NCBI GenBank assembly: GCA_034336665.1
Contig: CM067569.1
Span: 20,033,820 to 20,097,819 of the forward strand
Length of the DNA: 64,000 nucleotides
Reading direction: 5' to 3'
From: Luscinia megarhynchos
Taxonomy: Eukaryota; Chordata; Aves; Passeriformes; Turdidae
The position numbers and the translations under genes were made by a program. Numbering within the stretch: the stretch's first letter is position 1; every line of letters begins with the position of its first letter. A model generated the notes under the pieces. It did no database searches, was not told where the DNA came from, and saw only the letters and a list, made by a program, of their open reading frames with translations. This document shows positions 53,001 to 57,400 of this stretch, in pieces.

Positions 53001-54174
53001 GCAATAGCTAATACTTGTCAAGACACACAGGTGATATTTTACACCAAGATGGAAGATGTAGGCCTCTATCTTATGCAACACCCAATACTAGCTGATCTTG
53101 CATAGAGTAATGAGGCCTTAGGTATCAGTCATACAGGTTGCTTTTCATAGTTTCAAAATAAGAAAAATCAGTTTGAGAGTTAGTCTCATTTACACACAAC
53201 TGCAACAACCTCCAGAGAGCCACACAGAGCTAAGTCTAACCAAAGCACACAAGGAGCCAGGCATACAATACTGCCAACACATCTCTGACAAGCCTAGTTG
53301 GAAGCAAGCTGAAATGAGACAGGGTCATTTTCTTTAGCCTTTTTCCAACCTGGAAGCACTGCTATGCTAGCAAAACTGCCAGGGGACTAATTCATCTGCC
53401 TGGATATCAGACACAAAATGGTGTCAGCAAAGCTCAGAAGGCTGGCCACTGTCACACACCCAAGGCCAGGCAGCAAACTTGTGCCTGCCAGGGAATTCAG
53501 GCAGGAGTGCTGGCTTGCTAATCCTGATGGACTGTGCTTCCCCTAGAGTCACCTACATGCTAGAAGGAAGGACACAGTGACTGCTTCTCTACTCACAACT
53601 GAAAACACTCGCAGAAAACCAAAATGATGGGTGAAGCAACAGGCTGACATTCCAAGTGTCTCCAGAAATATCAGACAGTTACATTCCAGAAGCCAGTTCT
53701 CATCTTTACTTTCGTCTGACTCCTCCAGCCTCAGGTGACAAATTCATATATTACTGAGAACTCTCCATTCTCTTCACTTTCATCTAAGTAACTGCCTCAG
53801 AATCTGCATTCAGAAACTGCTTTCGATCTCTCCTTCCCATAAAAATAATTAGGAGAAAGATCCAGTCACTGGGGTAAGGTGAGGCTAGGACATGCCCATT
53901 TCCCTTAATGAGAACATAAACCCATGTAATGACTACCCTGACATTGCCTCTTTTCAATCAGCAACTGGAAATACCTATCCAAATTAAAGCAGCATTCTGA
54001 AAATCAGTGTGCACTGCCCACCAGACCTACCCACTCAGTGAGTATTAGCATATGCCATATAAAGTCCTTGGAGTTCAGCTCACAGCAGGTCTAGCAGAGG
54101 TAGATGTGACTAACTGACTAAAAACCATCCTGGTGTCCTTACCTCGATTCAGGCTTTTCTGTCAATGGAGCCAT
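1..54174 (-). CDS. SORBS1: SORBS1 (CAP/ponsin) gene, spliced CDS span, 3' end outside window
   Basis: SORBS1 encodes a SoHo plus triple-SH3 adaptor of focal adhesions, stress fibres and lipid rafts. In mammals the SoHo domain binds flotillin and the SH3 domains bind Cbl, vinculin and afadin. At least 25 exons can be read on the minus strand here, in the same order as the human protein, with GT donors, AG acceptors and matching phases. The exons up to position 9989 add to 2,775 nt (925 codons). A further 176, 1,521, 86 and at least 119 nt follow after one unresolved gap (5741-9988). The SH3-coding exons are beyond position 1. I prefer SORBS1 to its paralogues because the SoHo-distal peptide reads [18 protein letters not shown], whereas SORBS2 as I remember it has [18 protein letters not shown]. 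Identity is from memory of the human sequence, not from a search. Confidence 0.95.
120..1657 (-). other. SORBS1: SORBS1 intron, 1.5 kb
   Basis: Nothing coding is seen. It holds the half copy of the dyad element at 340-382. Small open frames here are chance. Confidence 0.85.
340..382. repeat. Dyad-symmetric interspersed element, half copy C
   Basis: GGAACTGATCCAAAGCTGAT followed by GGAAGTCAATGAGGAG matches the left arm and centre of copies A and B. The second arm is not clear. Confidence 0.4.
1658..1743 (-). CDS. SORBS1: SORBS1 exon ([20 protein letters not shown])
   Basis: This 86-nt exon enters in phase 1 and exits in phase 0, with acceptor TTTTGAAGTAG and donor GAG|GTAATG. It encodes [20 protein letters not shown] followed by LRRRHDDKE, matching human [20 protein letters not shown] and IRRRHDDKE. 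Confidence 0.97.
2062..2084. repeat. (AC)n microsatellite
   Basis: About eleven uninterrupted AC units in the intron between the 1,521-nt exon and the exon at 1658-1743. No function assigned. Confidence 0.95.
2464..3984 (-). CDS. SORBS1: SORBS1 large 1,521-nt exon (507 codons), nArgBP2-type
   Basis: One open exon, exactly 507 codons, phase 1-1, lies between acceptor TGCATGCTTACCAG and donor GGAG|GTGGTT. It begins [15 protein letters not shown] and includes [40 protein letters not shown], a Ser-rich NDSGSSSSN and SRRLSSFD-like ([17 protein letters not shown]) motifs. A Cys/His segment [18 protein letters not shown] fits C-x3-C-x12-H but lacks a fourth ligand at normal spacing. The neighbouring exons are adjacent in the human isoform I remember, so this is a long-isoform cassette. 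Neural ArgBP2, an isoform of the paralogue SORBS2, is described with a large insert holding a zinc-finger-like motif at the comparable position. The frame stays open for 40 codons past the donor, so intron retention would end at 2345. Confidence 0.9.
3985..5564 (-). other. SORBS1: SORBS1 intron upstream of the 1,521-nt exon
   Basis: It holds the TGCATG acceptor element at its 3' end and a T run near 4606-4618. No further exon is recognised. Confidence 0.8.
3993..3998 (-). promoter_or_regulatory. TGCATG (RBFOX-type) motif at the acceptor of the 1,521-nt exon
   Basis: The transcript reads TATTCTGCATGCTTACCAG before the exon. The UGCAUG element sits within 15 nt of the 3' splice site, inside the polypyrimidine tract. 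RBFOX binding upstream of an exon commonly represses inclusion in known cases. Function here is inferred. Confidence 0.4.
5565..5740 (-). CDS. SORBS1: SORBS1 exon (YHAVKRES ... [15 protein letters not shown])
   Basis: This 176-nt exon enters in phase 2 and exits in phase 1. Its acceptor lies behind a T12-(TG)n tract ending TATTCCAG and its donor is G|GTGGGT. It encodes [40 protein letters not shown] and [18 protein letters not shown]. Human reads NFHAVKRESDG, then [20 protein letters not shown], then [15 protein letters not shown]. The [13 protein letters not shown] stretch is basic and Ser-rich. Confidence 0.97.
5748..5769 (-). promoter_or_regulatory. T12-(TG)n tract at the acceptor of exon 5565-5740
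   Basis: In transcript sense there is T12 followed directly by about five GT units and then TATTCCAG. The tract forms the polypyrimidine region of this acceptor. UG repeats are bound by TDP-43 and CELF proteins, so it may affect inclusion, by inference. Confidence 0.5.
5900..6120 (+). mobile_element. Possible MIR-like relic
   Basis: CTCTATTTTACAGATGAGAC followed by AACAGTCCCAGAGCTGATGT resembles the MIR central motif. The flanks are too diverged for certainty. Confidence 0.35.
7610..7638 (-). other. Weak candidate for the missing linker exon
   Basis: This 29-nt segment has a good donor (GTAAGG) and would convert phase 0 to phase 2, which is what the gap between the exons at 9989-10090 and 5565-5740 requires. 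It encodes HKYLMFASN, which does not resemble the human residues expected here (about SANVPQSSAISPTPEISSE), and the acceptor region (CAGAGATTAG) is poor in pyrimidines. Probably not the real exon. Confidence 0.12.
9989..10090 (-). CDS. SORBS1: SORBS1 exon 21 ([19 protein letters not shown])
   Basis: This 102-nt phase 0-0 exon has acceptor TTCTTTAACCAG and donor AAG|GTATTT. It encodes [20 protein letters not shown] and [14 protein letters not shown]. The heptad-like Leu/Glu pattern suggests a short coiled coil. Human has [20 protein letters not shown], then METLNKAP. The exon exits in phase 0, but the next recognised exon (5565-5740) enters in phase 2, so an exon between them is missing from this model. 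Confidence 0.95.
10655..10720 (-). CDS. SORBS1: SORBS1 exon 20 ([16 protein letters not shown])
   Basis: This 66-nt phase 0-0 exon has acceptor TTTCCATCAG and donor AAG|GTAATT. It encodes [20 protein letters not shown] plus RK, differing from human in one residue (T for P). Confidence 0.98.
10871..10893. repeat. Imperfect (GA)n tract
   Basis: AGAGAAAGAGAGAGAGAAAGA within the intron upstream of exon 20. No function assigned. Confidence 0.8.
13422..13505 (-). CDS. SORBS1: SORBS1 exon 19 ([15 protein letters not shown])
   Basis: This 84-nt phase 0-0 exon has acceptor AATTCCTTTAG and donor CCG|GTAAGT. It encodes [20 protein letters not shown] and SELEFGKP, identical to human SORBS1 apart from the first residue. 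Its symmetry makes it a possible cassette. Confidence 0.98.
13640..13870 (+). mobile_element. MIR-type SINE relic
   Basis: The plus strand has CTTTGCAAACATCAGTTAAG, CTGCATTTTACAGGTCAGGA, GACCCACAGAGAGAGGCAGA and GCTTGCTCAGAGTCACAGGG. This matches the MIR core pattern (ATTTTACAGATGAGGAAACT, then GAGGCACAGAGAG, then CTTGCCCAAGGTCAC). It lies in the intron just upstream of exon 19. Confidence 0.75.
14775..14842. repeat. Dyad-symmetric interspersed element, copy B
   Basis: CCCCCTGATGTCAACAGGAG then CATTGCTCTGAAATGATTTT then GGATCGGGA. The right arm is the reverse complement of the GATCCAAAATC arm of copy A. Confidence 0.5.
16672..16786 (-). CDS. SORBS1: SORBS1 exon 18 ([18 protein letters not shown])
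   Basis: This 115-nt exon enters in phase 2 and exits in phase 0, from acceptor TTTCTTTCCCCAG to donor ATG|GTAATG. It encodes [20 protein letters not shown] and [18 protein letters not shown]. It is the clearest discriminator between paralogues: SORBS2 reads [20 protein letters not shown] as I remember it, and the version here follows SORBS1. The [11 protein letters not shown] tyrosine motif is family-wide. Confidence 0.98.
18742..18865 (-). CDS. SORBS1: SORBS1 exon 17 (VPRSKSEM ... [11 protein letters not shown])
   Basis: This 124-nt exon enters in phase 1 and exits in phase 2 (leaving AG), from acceptor TATCCTACAG to donor AG|GTGACC. It encodes [20 protein letters not shown] and [20 protein letters not shown] plus E. 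The basic RSKSEM and KRSATLP sequences are conserved with human and look like phosphorylation or 14-3-3-type sites, by inference. Confidence 0.97.
18980..19027 (-). CDS. SORBS1: SORBS1 exon 16, Pro/Tyr repeat 3 ([12 protein letters not shown])
   Basis: This 48-nt phase 1-1 exon has acceptor TTGTCTTTCAG and donor A|GTAAGT. It encodes [16 protein letters not shown], matching human DDDSDLYSPRYSFSED. It is the third, most divergent member of the Pro/Tyr repeat exons and marks roughly the end of the SoHo region. Confidence 0.96.
19149..19163 (-). CDS. SORBS1: Candidate 15-nt SORBS1 microexon (GFCPC)
   Basis: The minus strand shows TTTTATTTTTTAG, then 15 nt (GATTCTGTCCCTGTG), then GTAAGTATT. It lies between exons 15 and 16, which are both phase 1. 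Insertion keeps the frame and adds GFCPC between SE and DEDSD. The human isoform I remember lacks these residues. Splice-site quality and exact phase fit are the only evidence. Confidence 0.4.
19475..19922 (+). mobile_element. CR1 LINE, 5'-truncated 3' end
   Basis: The plus strand reads CATCCAGAGGAGGGCAATGG, GGAGTGGCTGAGGTCACTGG, CACCCAGAGGGTG, GCACTGGAACAGCTGCCCAG and GGTCCCTTCCAACTCAGAAT, ending ATTCTGTGAC. This is the classic avian CR1 3' region with its microsatellite-like tail reduced to one unit. It is antisense to SORBS1 and lies between exons 16 and 15. It carries no intact ORF. Confidence 0.92.
20035..20057. repeat. Homopolymer A run (23)
   Basis: A run of A with no processed transcript recognisable upstream of it. 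The nearby CR1 ends about 115 nt earlier. Confidence 0.9.
21590..21666. repeat. Dyad-symmetric interspersed element, copy A
   Basis: The left arm CTGATCCAAAATCCACTGAA and right arm TTCAGTGACATTCTGGGTCTG are imperfect reverse complements around an AT-rich centre. Similar sequence recurs at 14775-14842 and 340-382. It fits a short inverted-repeat element known from archosaur and turtle genomes (GGGCCTGATCCAAAGCCCA type), recalled rather than searched. Confidence 0.55.
22051..22113 (-). CDS. SORBS1: SORBS1 exon 15, Pro/Tyr repeat 2 ([17 protein letters not shown])
   Basis: This 63-nt phase 1-1 exon has acceptor TCTGCTGCAG and donor G|GTAATA. It encodes [20 protein letters not shown] plus E, matching human [18 protein letters not shown]. 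Its internal resemblance to the previous exon (NPY-x-PTY-x-FP) suggests ancient exon duplication. Confidence 0.97.
22435..22509 (-). CDS. SORBS1: SORBS1 exon 14, Pro/Tyr repeat 1 ([19 protein letters not shown])
   Basis: This 75-nt phase 1-1 exon has acceptor CTCTCCTTAG and donor G|GTACCA. It encodes [20 protein letters not shown] followed by QQKTE, almost identical to human. It is the first of three consecutive exons sharing an acidic-x-x-(Y/C)-x-P-x-Y-x-(F/Y) pattern. Confidence 0.97.
23619..23682 (-). CDS. SORBS1: SORBS1 exon 13, SoHo core ([15 protein letters not shown])
   Basis: This 64-nt exon (phase 0 in, 1 out) has acceptor TTTTTCCAATAG and donor G|GTACTG. It encodes [21 protein letters not shown], split here as [10 protein letters not shown] and [11 protein letters not shown]. 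It is the most conserved part of the sorbin-homology domain across SORBS1 and SORBS2. In CAP this domain mediates flotillin binding and raft targeting. Confidence 0.98.
24454..24629 (-). CDS. SORBS1: SORBS1 exon 12, start of SoHo region
   Basis: This 176-nt exon enters in phase 1 and exits in phase 0, from acceptor TCATTTCCAG to donor AGG|GTAAGA. It encodes a charged Glu/Lys/Arg-rich segment ([20 protein letters not shown] onward) that ends [12 protein letters not shown], matching human DVSMDEVGIPLR. The upstream part has diverged from human while the end is conserved. The sorbin-homology region begins around here. Confidence 0.95.
25810..25839 (-). CDS. SORBS1: SORBS1 exon 11, 30 nt ([10 protein letters not shown])
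   Basis: This small phase 1-1 exon has the acceptor CCTTTACCACAG and the donor CAG|GTATGA. It encodes [10 protein letters not shown], matching human [10 protein letters not shown]. The basic RLSS context is a plausible kinase site, but that is inference. Confidence 0.95.
25840..30766 (-). other. SORBS1: SORBS1 intron, 4.9 kb
   Basis: It holds the A27 run and an unassigned 132-codon minus-strand open frame at 26928-27326. No recognised repeat or conserved exon. Confidence 0.75.
29525..29551. repeat. Homopolymer A run (27)
   Basis: The longest homopolymer in the window. No AATAAA-type signal or retrocopy is seen upstream. Intronic. Confidence 0.9.
30767..30908 (-). CDS. SORBS1: SORBS1 exon 10 ([19 protein letters not shown])
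   Basis: This 142-nt exon (phase 0 in, 1 out) lies between CTTCTTTTCAG and G|GTAAGG. It encodes [20 protein letters not shown] followed by [19 protein letters not shown]. The last 19 residues match the human protein exactly as I remember it. Confidence 0.97.
30909..33868 (-). other. SORBS1: SORBS1 intron, 3.0 kb
   Basis: It holds the A/C-rich tract at 32719-32818. A segment near 31768-31850 (GATTTTTCAAAGCTTCTGAA onward) vaguely resembles another archosaur inverted-repeat element but is too decayed to call. Confidence 0.7.
32719..32818. repeat. A/C-rich low-complexity tract
   Basis: The plus strand is nearly free of T and G across this stretch (AAACCCAAAACAACAC and similar), so the transcript strand is a long T/G-rich tract. 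It creates spurious open frames on both strands. Confidence 0.85.
33869..34240 (-). CDS. SORBS1: SORBS1 exon 9 ([14 protein letters not shown])
   Basis: This 372-nt phase 0-0 exon lies between the acceptor TTTCCTACAG and the donor AAA|GTAAGC. It encodes [20 protein letters not shown], then [20 protein letters not shown], then a Pro/Ser-rich stretch ending ITGVISHK. All segments align in order with human SORBS1. The [15 protein letters not shown] core is nearly invariant and may be a short linear motif. It is Pro-rich and presumably unstructured. Confidence 0.97.
34831..35637 (-). CDS. SORBS1: SORBS1 large 807-nt cassette-type exon (269 codons)
   Basis: A single open exon of exactly 269 codons, phase 0-0, lies between the acceptor CTGATCAG and the donor ATG|GTACAT. 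It starts [20 protein letters not shown] and ends AMGRSM. It is Ser/Pro/Thr-rich and low in hydrophobics, so it is probably disordered. It has SH3-ligand-like prolines at APPRPPLP near its start and [12 protein letters not shown] near residue 200 of the exon. The flanking exons match human residues that are adjacent in the 1,292-residue isoform I remember, so this exon is absent from that form and is probably an alternative cassette. Its frame agrees with both neighbours. I do not recognise a folded domain. Confidence 0.85.
37334..37352. repeat. Homopolymer A run (19)
   Basis: Intronic A run with no associated element recognised. Confidence 0.9.
37655..37790 (+). mobile_element. MIR-type SINE relic
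   Basis: The plus strand has CCCCCGTTTTAAAGGTAGAA, AAAGCTGAGGCACAACAACT, TACCCATCTGCAGCCAAGTC and CCAGTGCTTGAACCCTG, following the MIR consensus order. Its end lies about 30 nt from the donor of exon 7, on the intron side. Confidence 0.65.
37823..37938 (-). CDS. SORBS1: SORBS1 exon 7 ([16 protein letters not shown])
   Basis: This 116-nt exon enters in phase 1 and exits in phase 0, between a CCCCTCGCAG acceptor and a CAG|GTAAGC donor. It encodes [20 protein letters not shown] and [18 protein letters not shown], very close to the human segment. The SLAAKG(Y/F)RSVRPNL motif is shared with SORBS2, so this is a family-conserved block. Confidence 0.97.
38107..38133 (-). CDS. SORBS1: SORBS1 exon 6, 27 nt (LEPENSET)
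   Basis: This very short phase 1-1 exon has a CACTTAG acceptor and a CAG|GTATAA donor. It encodes SLEPENSET and corresponds to human GLEPEPSS. Its size puts it at the microexon limit, so it is likely alternatively spliced. Confidence 0.88.
39618..39737 (-). CDS. SORBS1: SORBS1 exon 5 ([16 protein letters not shown])
   Basis: This 120-nt phase 1-1 exon runs from a TTTCCTGTAG acceptor to an A|GTAAGT donor. It encodes [20 protein letters not shown] and then a Ser/Pro-rich tail ending AEQPE, matching human [20 protein letters not shown]. Its internal ATG could serve as a start if an alternative leader is spliced directly to it. Confidence 0.95.
40340..40385 (-). other. Frame-breaking exon-like segment between exons 4 and 5
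   Basis: A 46-nt stretch is bounded by TTATTACTTAATAG and AAAG|GTAAGC. In one frame it reads [15 protein letters not shown], which looks coding. However, its length is not a multiple of three. After exon 3 or exon 4 (both phase 1) it would give GGA TGA, an immediate stop. It is either a chance pair of splice sites, a poison exon, or a leader exon for a form starting at the ATG of exon 5. Confidence 0.35.
42593..42688 (-). CDS. SORBS1: SORBS1 exon 4 ([17 protein letters not shown])
   Basis: This 96-nt phase 1-1 exon has a TTTGCAG acceptor and a CAG|GTATCT donor. It encodes [20 protein letters not shown] followed by [11 protein letters not shown], colinear with human [19 protein letters not shown]. 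The basic segment VKKVKSSP resembles the VKRVQSSPNL region of the paralogue SORBS2. I recognise no domain in it. Confidence 0.95.
44655..44714 (-). CDS. SORBS1: SORBS1 exon 3 ([19 protein letters not shown])
   Basis: This 60-nt phase 1-1 exon lies between a TCTTTCAG acceptor and a GTGGGT donor. It encodes [19 protein letters not shown] and aligns with human GSKAVMNGLAPGSNGQDK. Its symmetric phase means skipping keeps the frame. Confidence 0.92.
44826..45190 (-). mobile_element. Decayed CR1/L3-like LINE relic
   Basis: The plus strand shows CAGAGGTCATCTAAAGCCC, GACAAATGTTGGCCTAACGA and CCTGTTCCAGTACTACCCAG in the order seen in the antisense of CR1/L3 3' ends. It is strongly diverged, has no ORF and lies in the intron between exons 2 and 3 of SORBS1. 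Confidence 0.5.
45541..45596 (-). CDS. SORBS1: SORBS1 exon 2, contains the MSS start
   Basis: This 56-nt exon has the acceptor TTTAAACAG and the donor G|GTAAGTC. It encodes [18 protein letters not shown] and ends in phase 1. The ATG at 45548-45550 (MSS, A at -3) corresponds to the human initiator MSSE once the next exon supplies the Glu codon. The residues before MSS are open reading frame continuous with the exon at 54143-54174, so this exon is either an extended N-terminus or partly 5' UTR. Confidence 0.85.
50765..51130 (-). mobile_element. Decayed CR1-like LINE relic
   Basis: The plus strand has GGGTCATCCAGCCTACTCCC, CACCTCCACTGCTCTTCCTG, GAAGCCTGCTCCAGAACTC and AAGCAGGTCTTCCTCCTTGC. This resembles the antisense of an old CR1-family 3' region. 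It lies in the first SORBS1 intron. Confidence 0.45.
53448..53565 (+). mobile_element. MIR/CORE-SINE-like relic
   Basis: The segment reads GGCAGCAAACTTGTGCCTGC, CAGGGAATTCAGGCAGGAGT and CTGGCTTGCTAATCCTGATG, then GGACTGTGCTTCCCC. This resembles the right half of amniote CORE-SINEs (GAATTGAACCCAGGAGTCCT, then a gene-rule-like end). Strongly diverged. Confidence 0.4.
54143..54174 (-). CDS. SORBS1: SORBS1 first coding exon ([10 protein letters not shown])
   Basis: The ATG at 54172-54174 has A at -3 and G at +4, a good Kozak context. It opens [10 protein letters not shown] and leaves two bases (AG) before the GTAAGG donor at 54141-54142. These join the next exon at 45596 to give R-H-K-Q-N-P in an open frame running into the MSS that starts the human protein as I remember it. 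Translation from here would give a 26-residue N-terminal extension before MSS. The alternative is initiation at that MSS. Confidence 0.7.
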
Positions 54175-54192
54175 TCTCTTAGTCTCTTGATT

Positions 54193-54201
54193 TCACTCCA
54201 T
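54193..54201 (-). promoter_or_regulatory. Minimal upstream ORF (ATG GAG TGA)
   Basis: In the leader 18 nt upstream of the main ATG the minus strand reads ATG GAG TGA, a two-residue upstream ORF. If transcribed from the candidate promoter it could make initiation depend on leaky scanning or reinitiation. Its function is inferred. Confidence 0.35.
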
Positions 54202-54284
54202 AAGAGGCACGAAAGAGTTAAGAAAACCTTTCACTGTGATGCCCAGTCACTTGGCTGCTGAAGTGCAAGAAATTAGTGAAGGCA

Positions 54285-54420
54285 TCTCTCTTTCTCTCTG
54301 GCACCCTTAAATACTTTGCCCCTCCTACTGCTGTGCTTTAATTAGCCAGCTGGTTCTTAGTCACCCCATCCTGTCACTAGGCTTGCTCACCAACAGCCAC
54401 CCCCACCCAGCCTGCCTGTC
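54285..54420 (-). promoter_or_regulatory. SORBS1: Candidate TATA-type promoter of SORBS1
   Basis: On the minus strand a TATTTAAG box sits at 54306-54313, about 130 nt upstream of the first in-frame ATG. Upstream of it are an AT-rich TTAATT element near 54338-54343, a CAGCTG E-box at 54347-54352 and a CACCC-rich run at 54398-54408. A start near 54277-54285 would be expected from TATA spacing. The combination of E-box, CACCC box and TATA resembles muscle-type promoters, which suits a gene strongly expressed in muscle, but this is inference. An acceptor-like TTTCTTGCACTTCAG just downstream means this could instead be intronic sequence before an internal exon. Confidence 0.45.
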
Positions 54421-57400
54421 ACTCCCCTGCCACTGTCATCACAAAGGACACTGTCTCTTCCTGCAGCTCTGGAGCTGGGGAAGGGAAAAGAGAAAAAGGT
54501 TAGAGGTGACACTCCAGGGTAGAATTGGTATGGCATGCATTTGAGAAGAGAAGTGACAGAAAGACCATGAAGGGATGTTAAATTACAGCAAAAGTACTTG
54601 AAAAAGCACTTTTCTGGTTTTTAAATCAGGCAGCATCCACTTGCCAAGGAAAGATTTTCATTAGCACTAGACATGGCAGATCCTATTTCAATGCCTAGGA
54701 GCTGAAGGAGCAGCTAAAGTTTTTGCTCTTGGCAGCTGAGATTTGTAGCATAAATATGTGACATGACACAAGGGCAAACTAACTGCTTGTATGGGTATTA
54801 TGTATTATATGCCCACTCCATGAGCATTGTAACAGGCACCAAAGAAGCTTCTGAGCCATCAGCTGTACTAGAGTGGAGTGTCCCCACAACAGTGTGGCTT
54901 GGCAAAACTTTTTAGGAGAGCAAGGGTGTACTCACACATCCCCAGGCCTGGGCAGCTCACTGGTGAGGAAGGCAAACTGCAGCAAGGAATCACCCTTCCT
55001 TCCATAGCCAGGGTCTACAACAATGTCTACAACACAAACAACTGGGACAAAGACTTCCTCAAATCAGGCCTTGGAGGCTGGCTCAGGCAAGACCAAGTGG
55101 TAATTTAATAGTGGAAATCATCTGAAGGAAGTCGCTAAGCATCTTGGCACCATTCTTTGTTGCCAGCACTGGCTTTCATGACTGACACTCCACTGTGTCT
55201 CTATTTGCAGCCTGTCTCTGGATTTTGATTCCTCAAATACACACGTATGGGCATTGATCTGCTGCCAAACTCACAGACTGATAAAATGTACTGAAAATTA
55301 TCACAAGACGAGCCTCAGCATTCAAATGAGACCTAAAAAGCAACACAGACGGCAAGAGTTGCTGATTGCAGAAGGGCATAGTGCAAAGTTGACTTTGTAG
55401 GTCAAAGCTTACACTACTGATTCTTTTAGTAAAATGTTAGTAAAGGACACAGAACAAAGGTCTCCAAATACCTACACACATCAACCTATACTGATGCTCT
55501 GTCAAATGCTGACTCAGGTTTGGTCAGCAGCACAAGCTCTCCTTTTCCCTCCCCACAACATCCTTTATCATCCCAATACCTACCTCCCACCAAATGAAGC
55601 ATTTCATTGTAAATCAAACTAGGCACAACTCTGGCTTGGTACACTAAGGGGCCAAAAAGGGTTGGGAAATGGTGCTCTATTTTACTTCATTTAAGACCAA
55701 TCCAAACCTCAGTGTGAACATGGCACTGGTAGCTCTAATAGAGTAAACAAAGGGCTCTGGAGCCCACATTTACCTACCACATCCCAAAGGCTAATGTTGG
55801 GGAGCTTGTACCTGAGCTTTTGGTTTCATCTACCATAGCAGATACCAGACACTATTAGCAAAACTCAGGCCTGGATCTAGGTTTAGAATATAGTCCCTTT
55901 ACATTTGAGGGGTGTTTGGTTTGGGTGGAGGAGGAAGGAGGTCAATTCATTTCAAACATACCAATAGTCAGAATAAAGGGTAATGGAAAATAATATGAAT
56001 GTTTTGAGTGCTCAGATGCTACTCTCCTCTTTACAAAAAAAAATGCAAACCAAACAAAAAACCTAACCCTGTGTGGCTCTCAAAAACAAACCAGAAAAGT
56101 CAACAAAAACCCCCACATTGTCAAAAGTAAGCTGTGCAGTCATCATCAACTCAAATTATTTGAAATATATTTATTTACACAACATGAAACACCGTTCACA
56201 CTGTATGCAACAGGAGATACTCCTCACAACCCAATCTCTTTGACCTCCTTCAAGTCTGCTGTAGAACCTGGACCACTGGAGAGCAGGTCAGCTGGAAGCC
56301 CTATTTACTGTGTAGCAGGGGTTTAGAAACAAGCCCCTGATAGTTTGGCTTCAGGTGACAAAAATTACTGTGATTAAAAAAAAAAACAAACTGTAAAAAT
56401 AACAGCTAGTGAATGAAAACATGGCACCTACTAAGGAGAGGCAAAGTAAGGAAGGATCCAGAAGTTGGCTCAGATCCAAAGTCAGGATGGTCAGGTCAAG
56501 ATGGGGTTTGAAACATTCCTGGTCTTTGCAGAAACCAGCTTAGAGGATCTTCAAAAAGCTCAGTAAGGAGTGAGGAGTTTCTGTTACAGACCACCACCAC
56601 TTGATAGGAAAACGGAACTTTCACTGAATTCCACTCGGGTGAAGAGCAGCAAGCTTTGACTGGCTACAGGGCCACAGAGCCTGGTTGTTTCTAAAGTCAA
56701 TCTTGAGTGCAGGATAAAAAGCTTTGTGAAATGTTGCTATTTTACCATCAACCCACTGTACTAATATACTGTGCCCTGCAATTTTCCTGGCATCTGCTGC
56801 TGCACAATCTCTGCTGTGTTTTTCCCCATAATACCATGTCTTTGTGAAAGATAACTTCACCAGGGTGGCTAAAGGAAATAGCAAAAAGGAACAAATTAAT
56901 TTTCTCAACAAAGGAAGCCTTTGGCATAACAGAAGCAGACACTGGTTCTAGGGTATTCTGGACGCCTGCTGTAGTAACGACTGGACAGAGTAATTTTACC
57001 TGGAAAGTTTTGTTGCACAATCCATACATTTTTTTAATAAATTTTGGTAAATATCACACAGCCACACTAGTTCTTTTATTCCACCCCAATATGCTATGGG
57101 ACTAGGCTTTTCCAGCTACCAGAAGAAGGCGGAAGTGCTGTGACACGCAGTTTAGAAAAGGAGGCACTTTTGAGAGCTCTGGGAAATGCTAAACAAAAGT
57201 GATTGAAGTTACTTCATTCTGCAGATGGAGGAGGAAGGCAAGTAAACTTACATCATGCTAGTGCTTTTAGTTCAGCTCCAGGGTTTGAATTGCAAAACAA
57301 AACTCAGCCAAAATAACACGTTGCTGCCAGAGTTCCACCCAGTACTGTCAATGAGCACAAACTCATTCACCCAACATCCTCGCCCTGCTTTGTTACAAAA

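Larger units (their letters stand above)
45597..54142 (-). other. SORBS1: SORBS1 first intron, 8.5 kb
   Basis: It holds the CR1-like relic at 50765-51130 and the SINE-like relic at 53448-53565. No other exon is recognised, although short non-coding leader exons could not be detected by reading alone. Confidence 0.65.
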
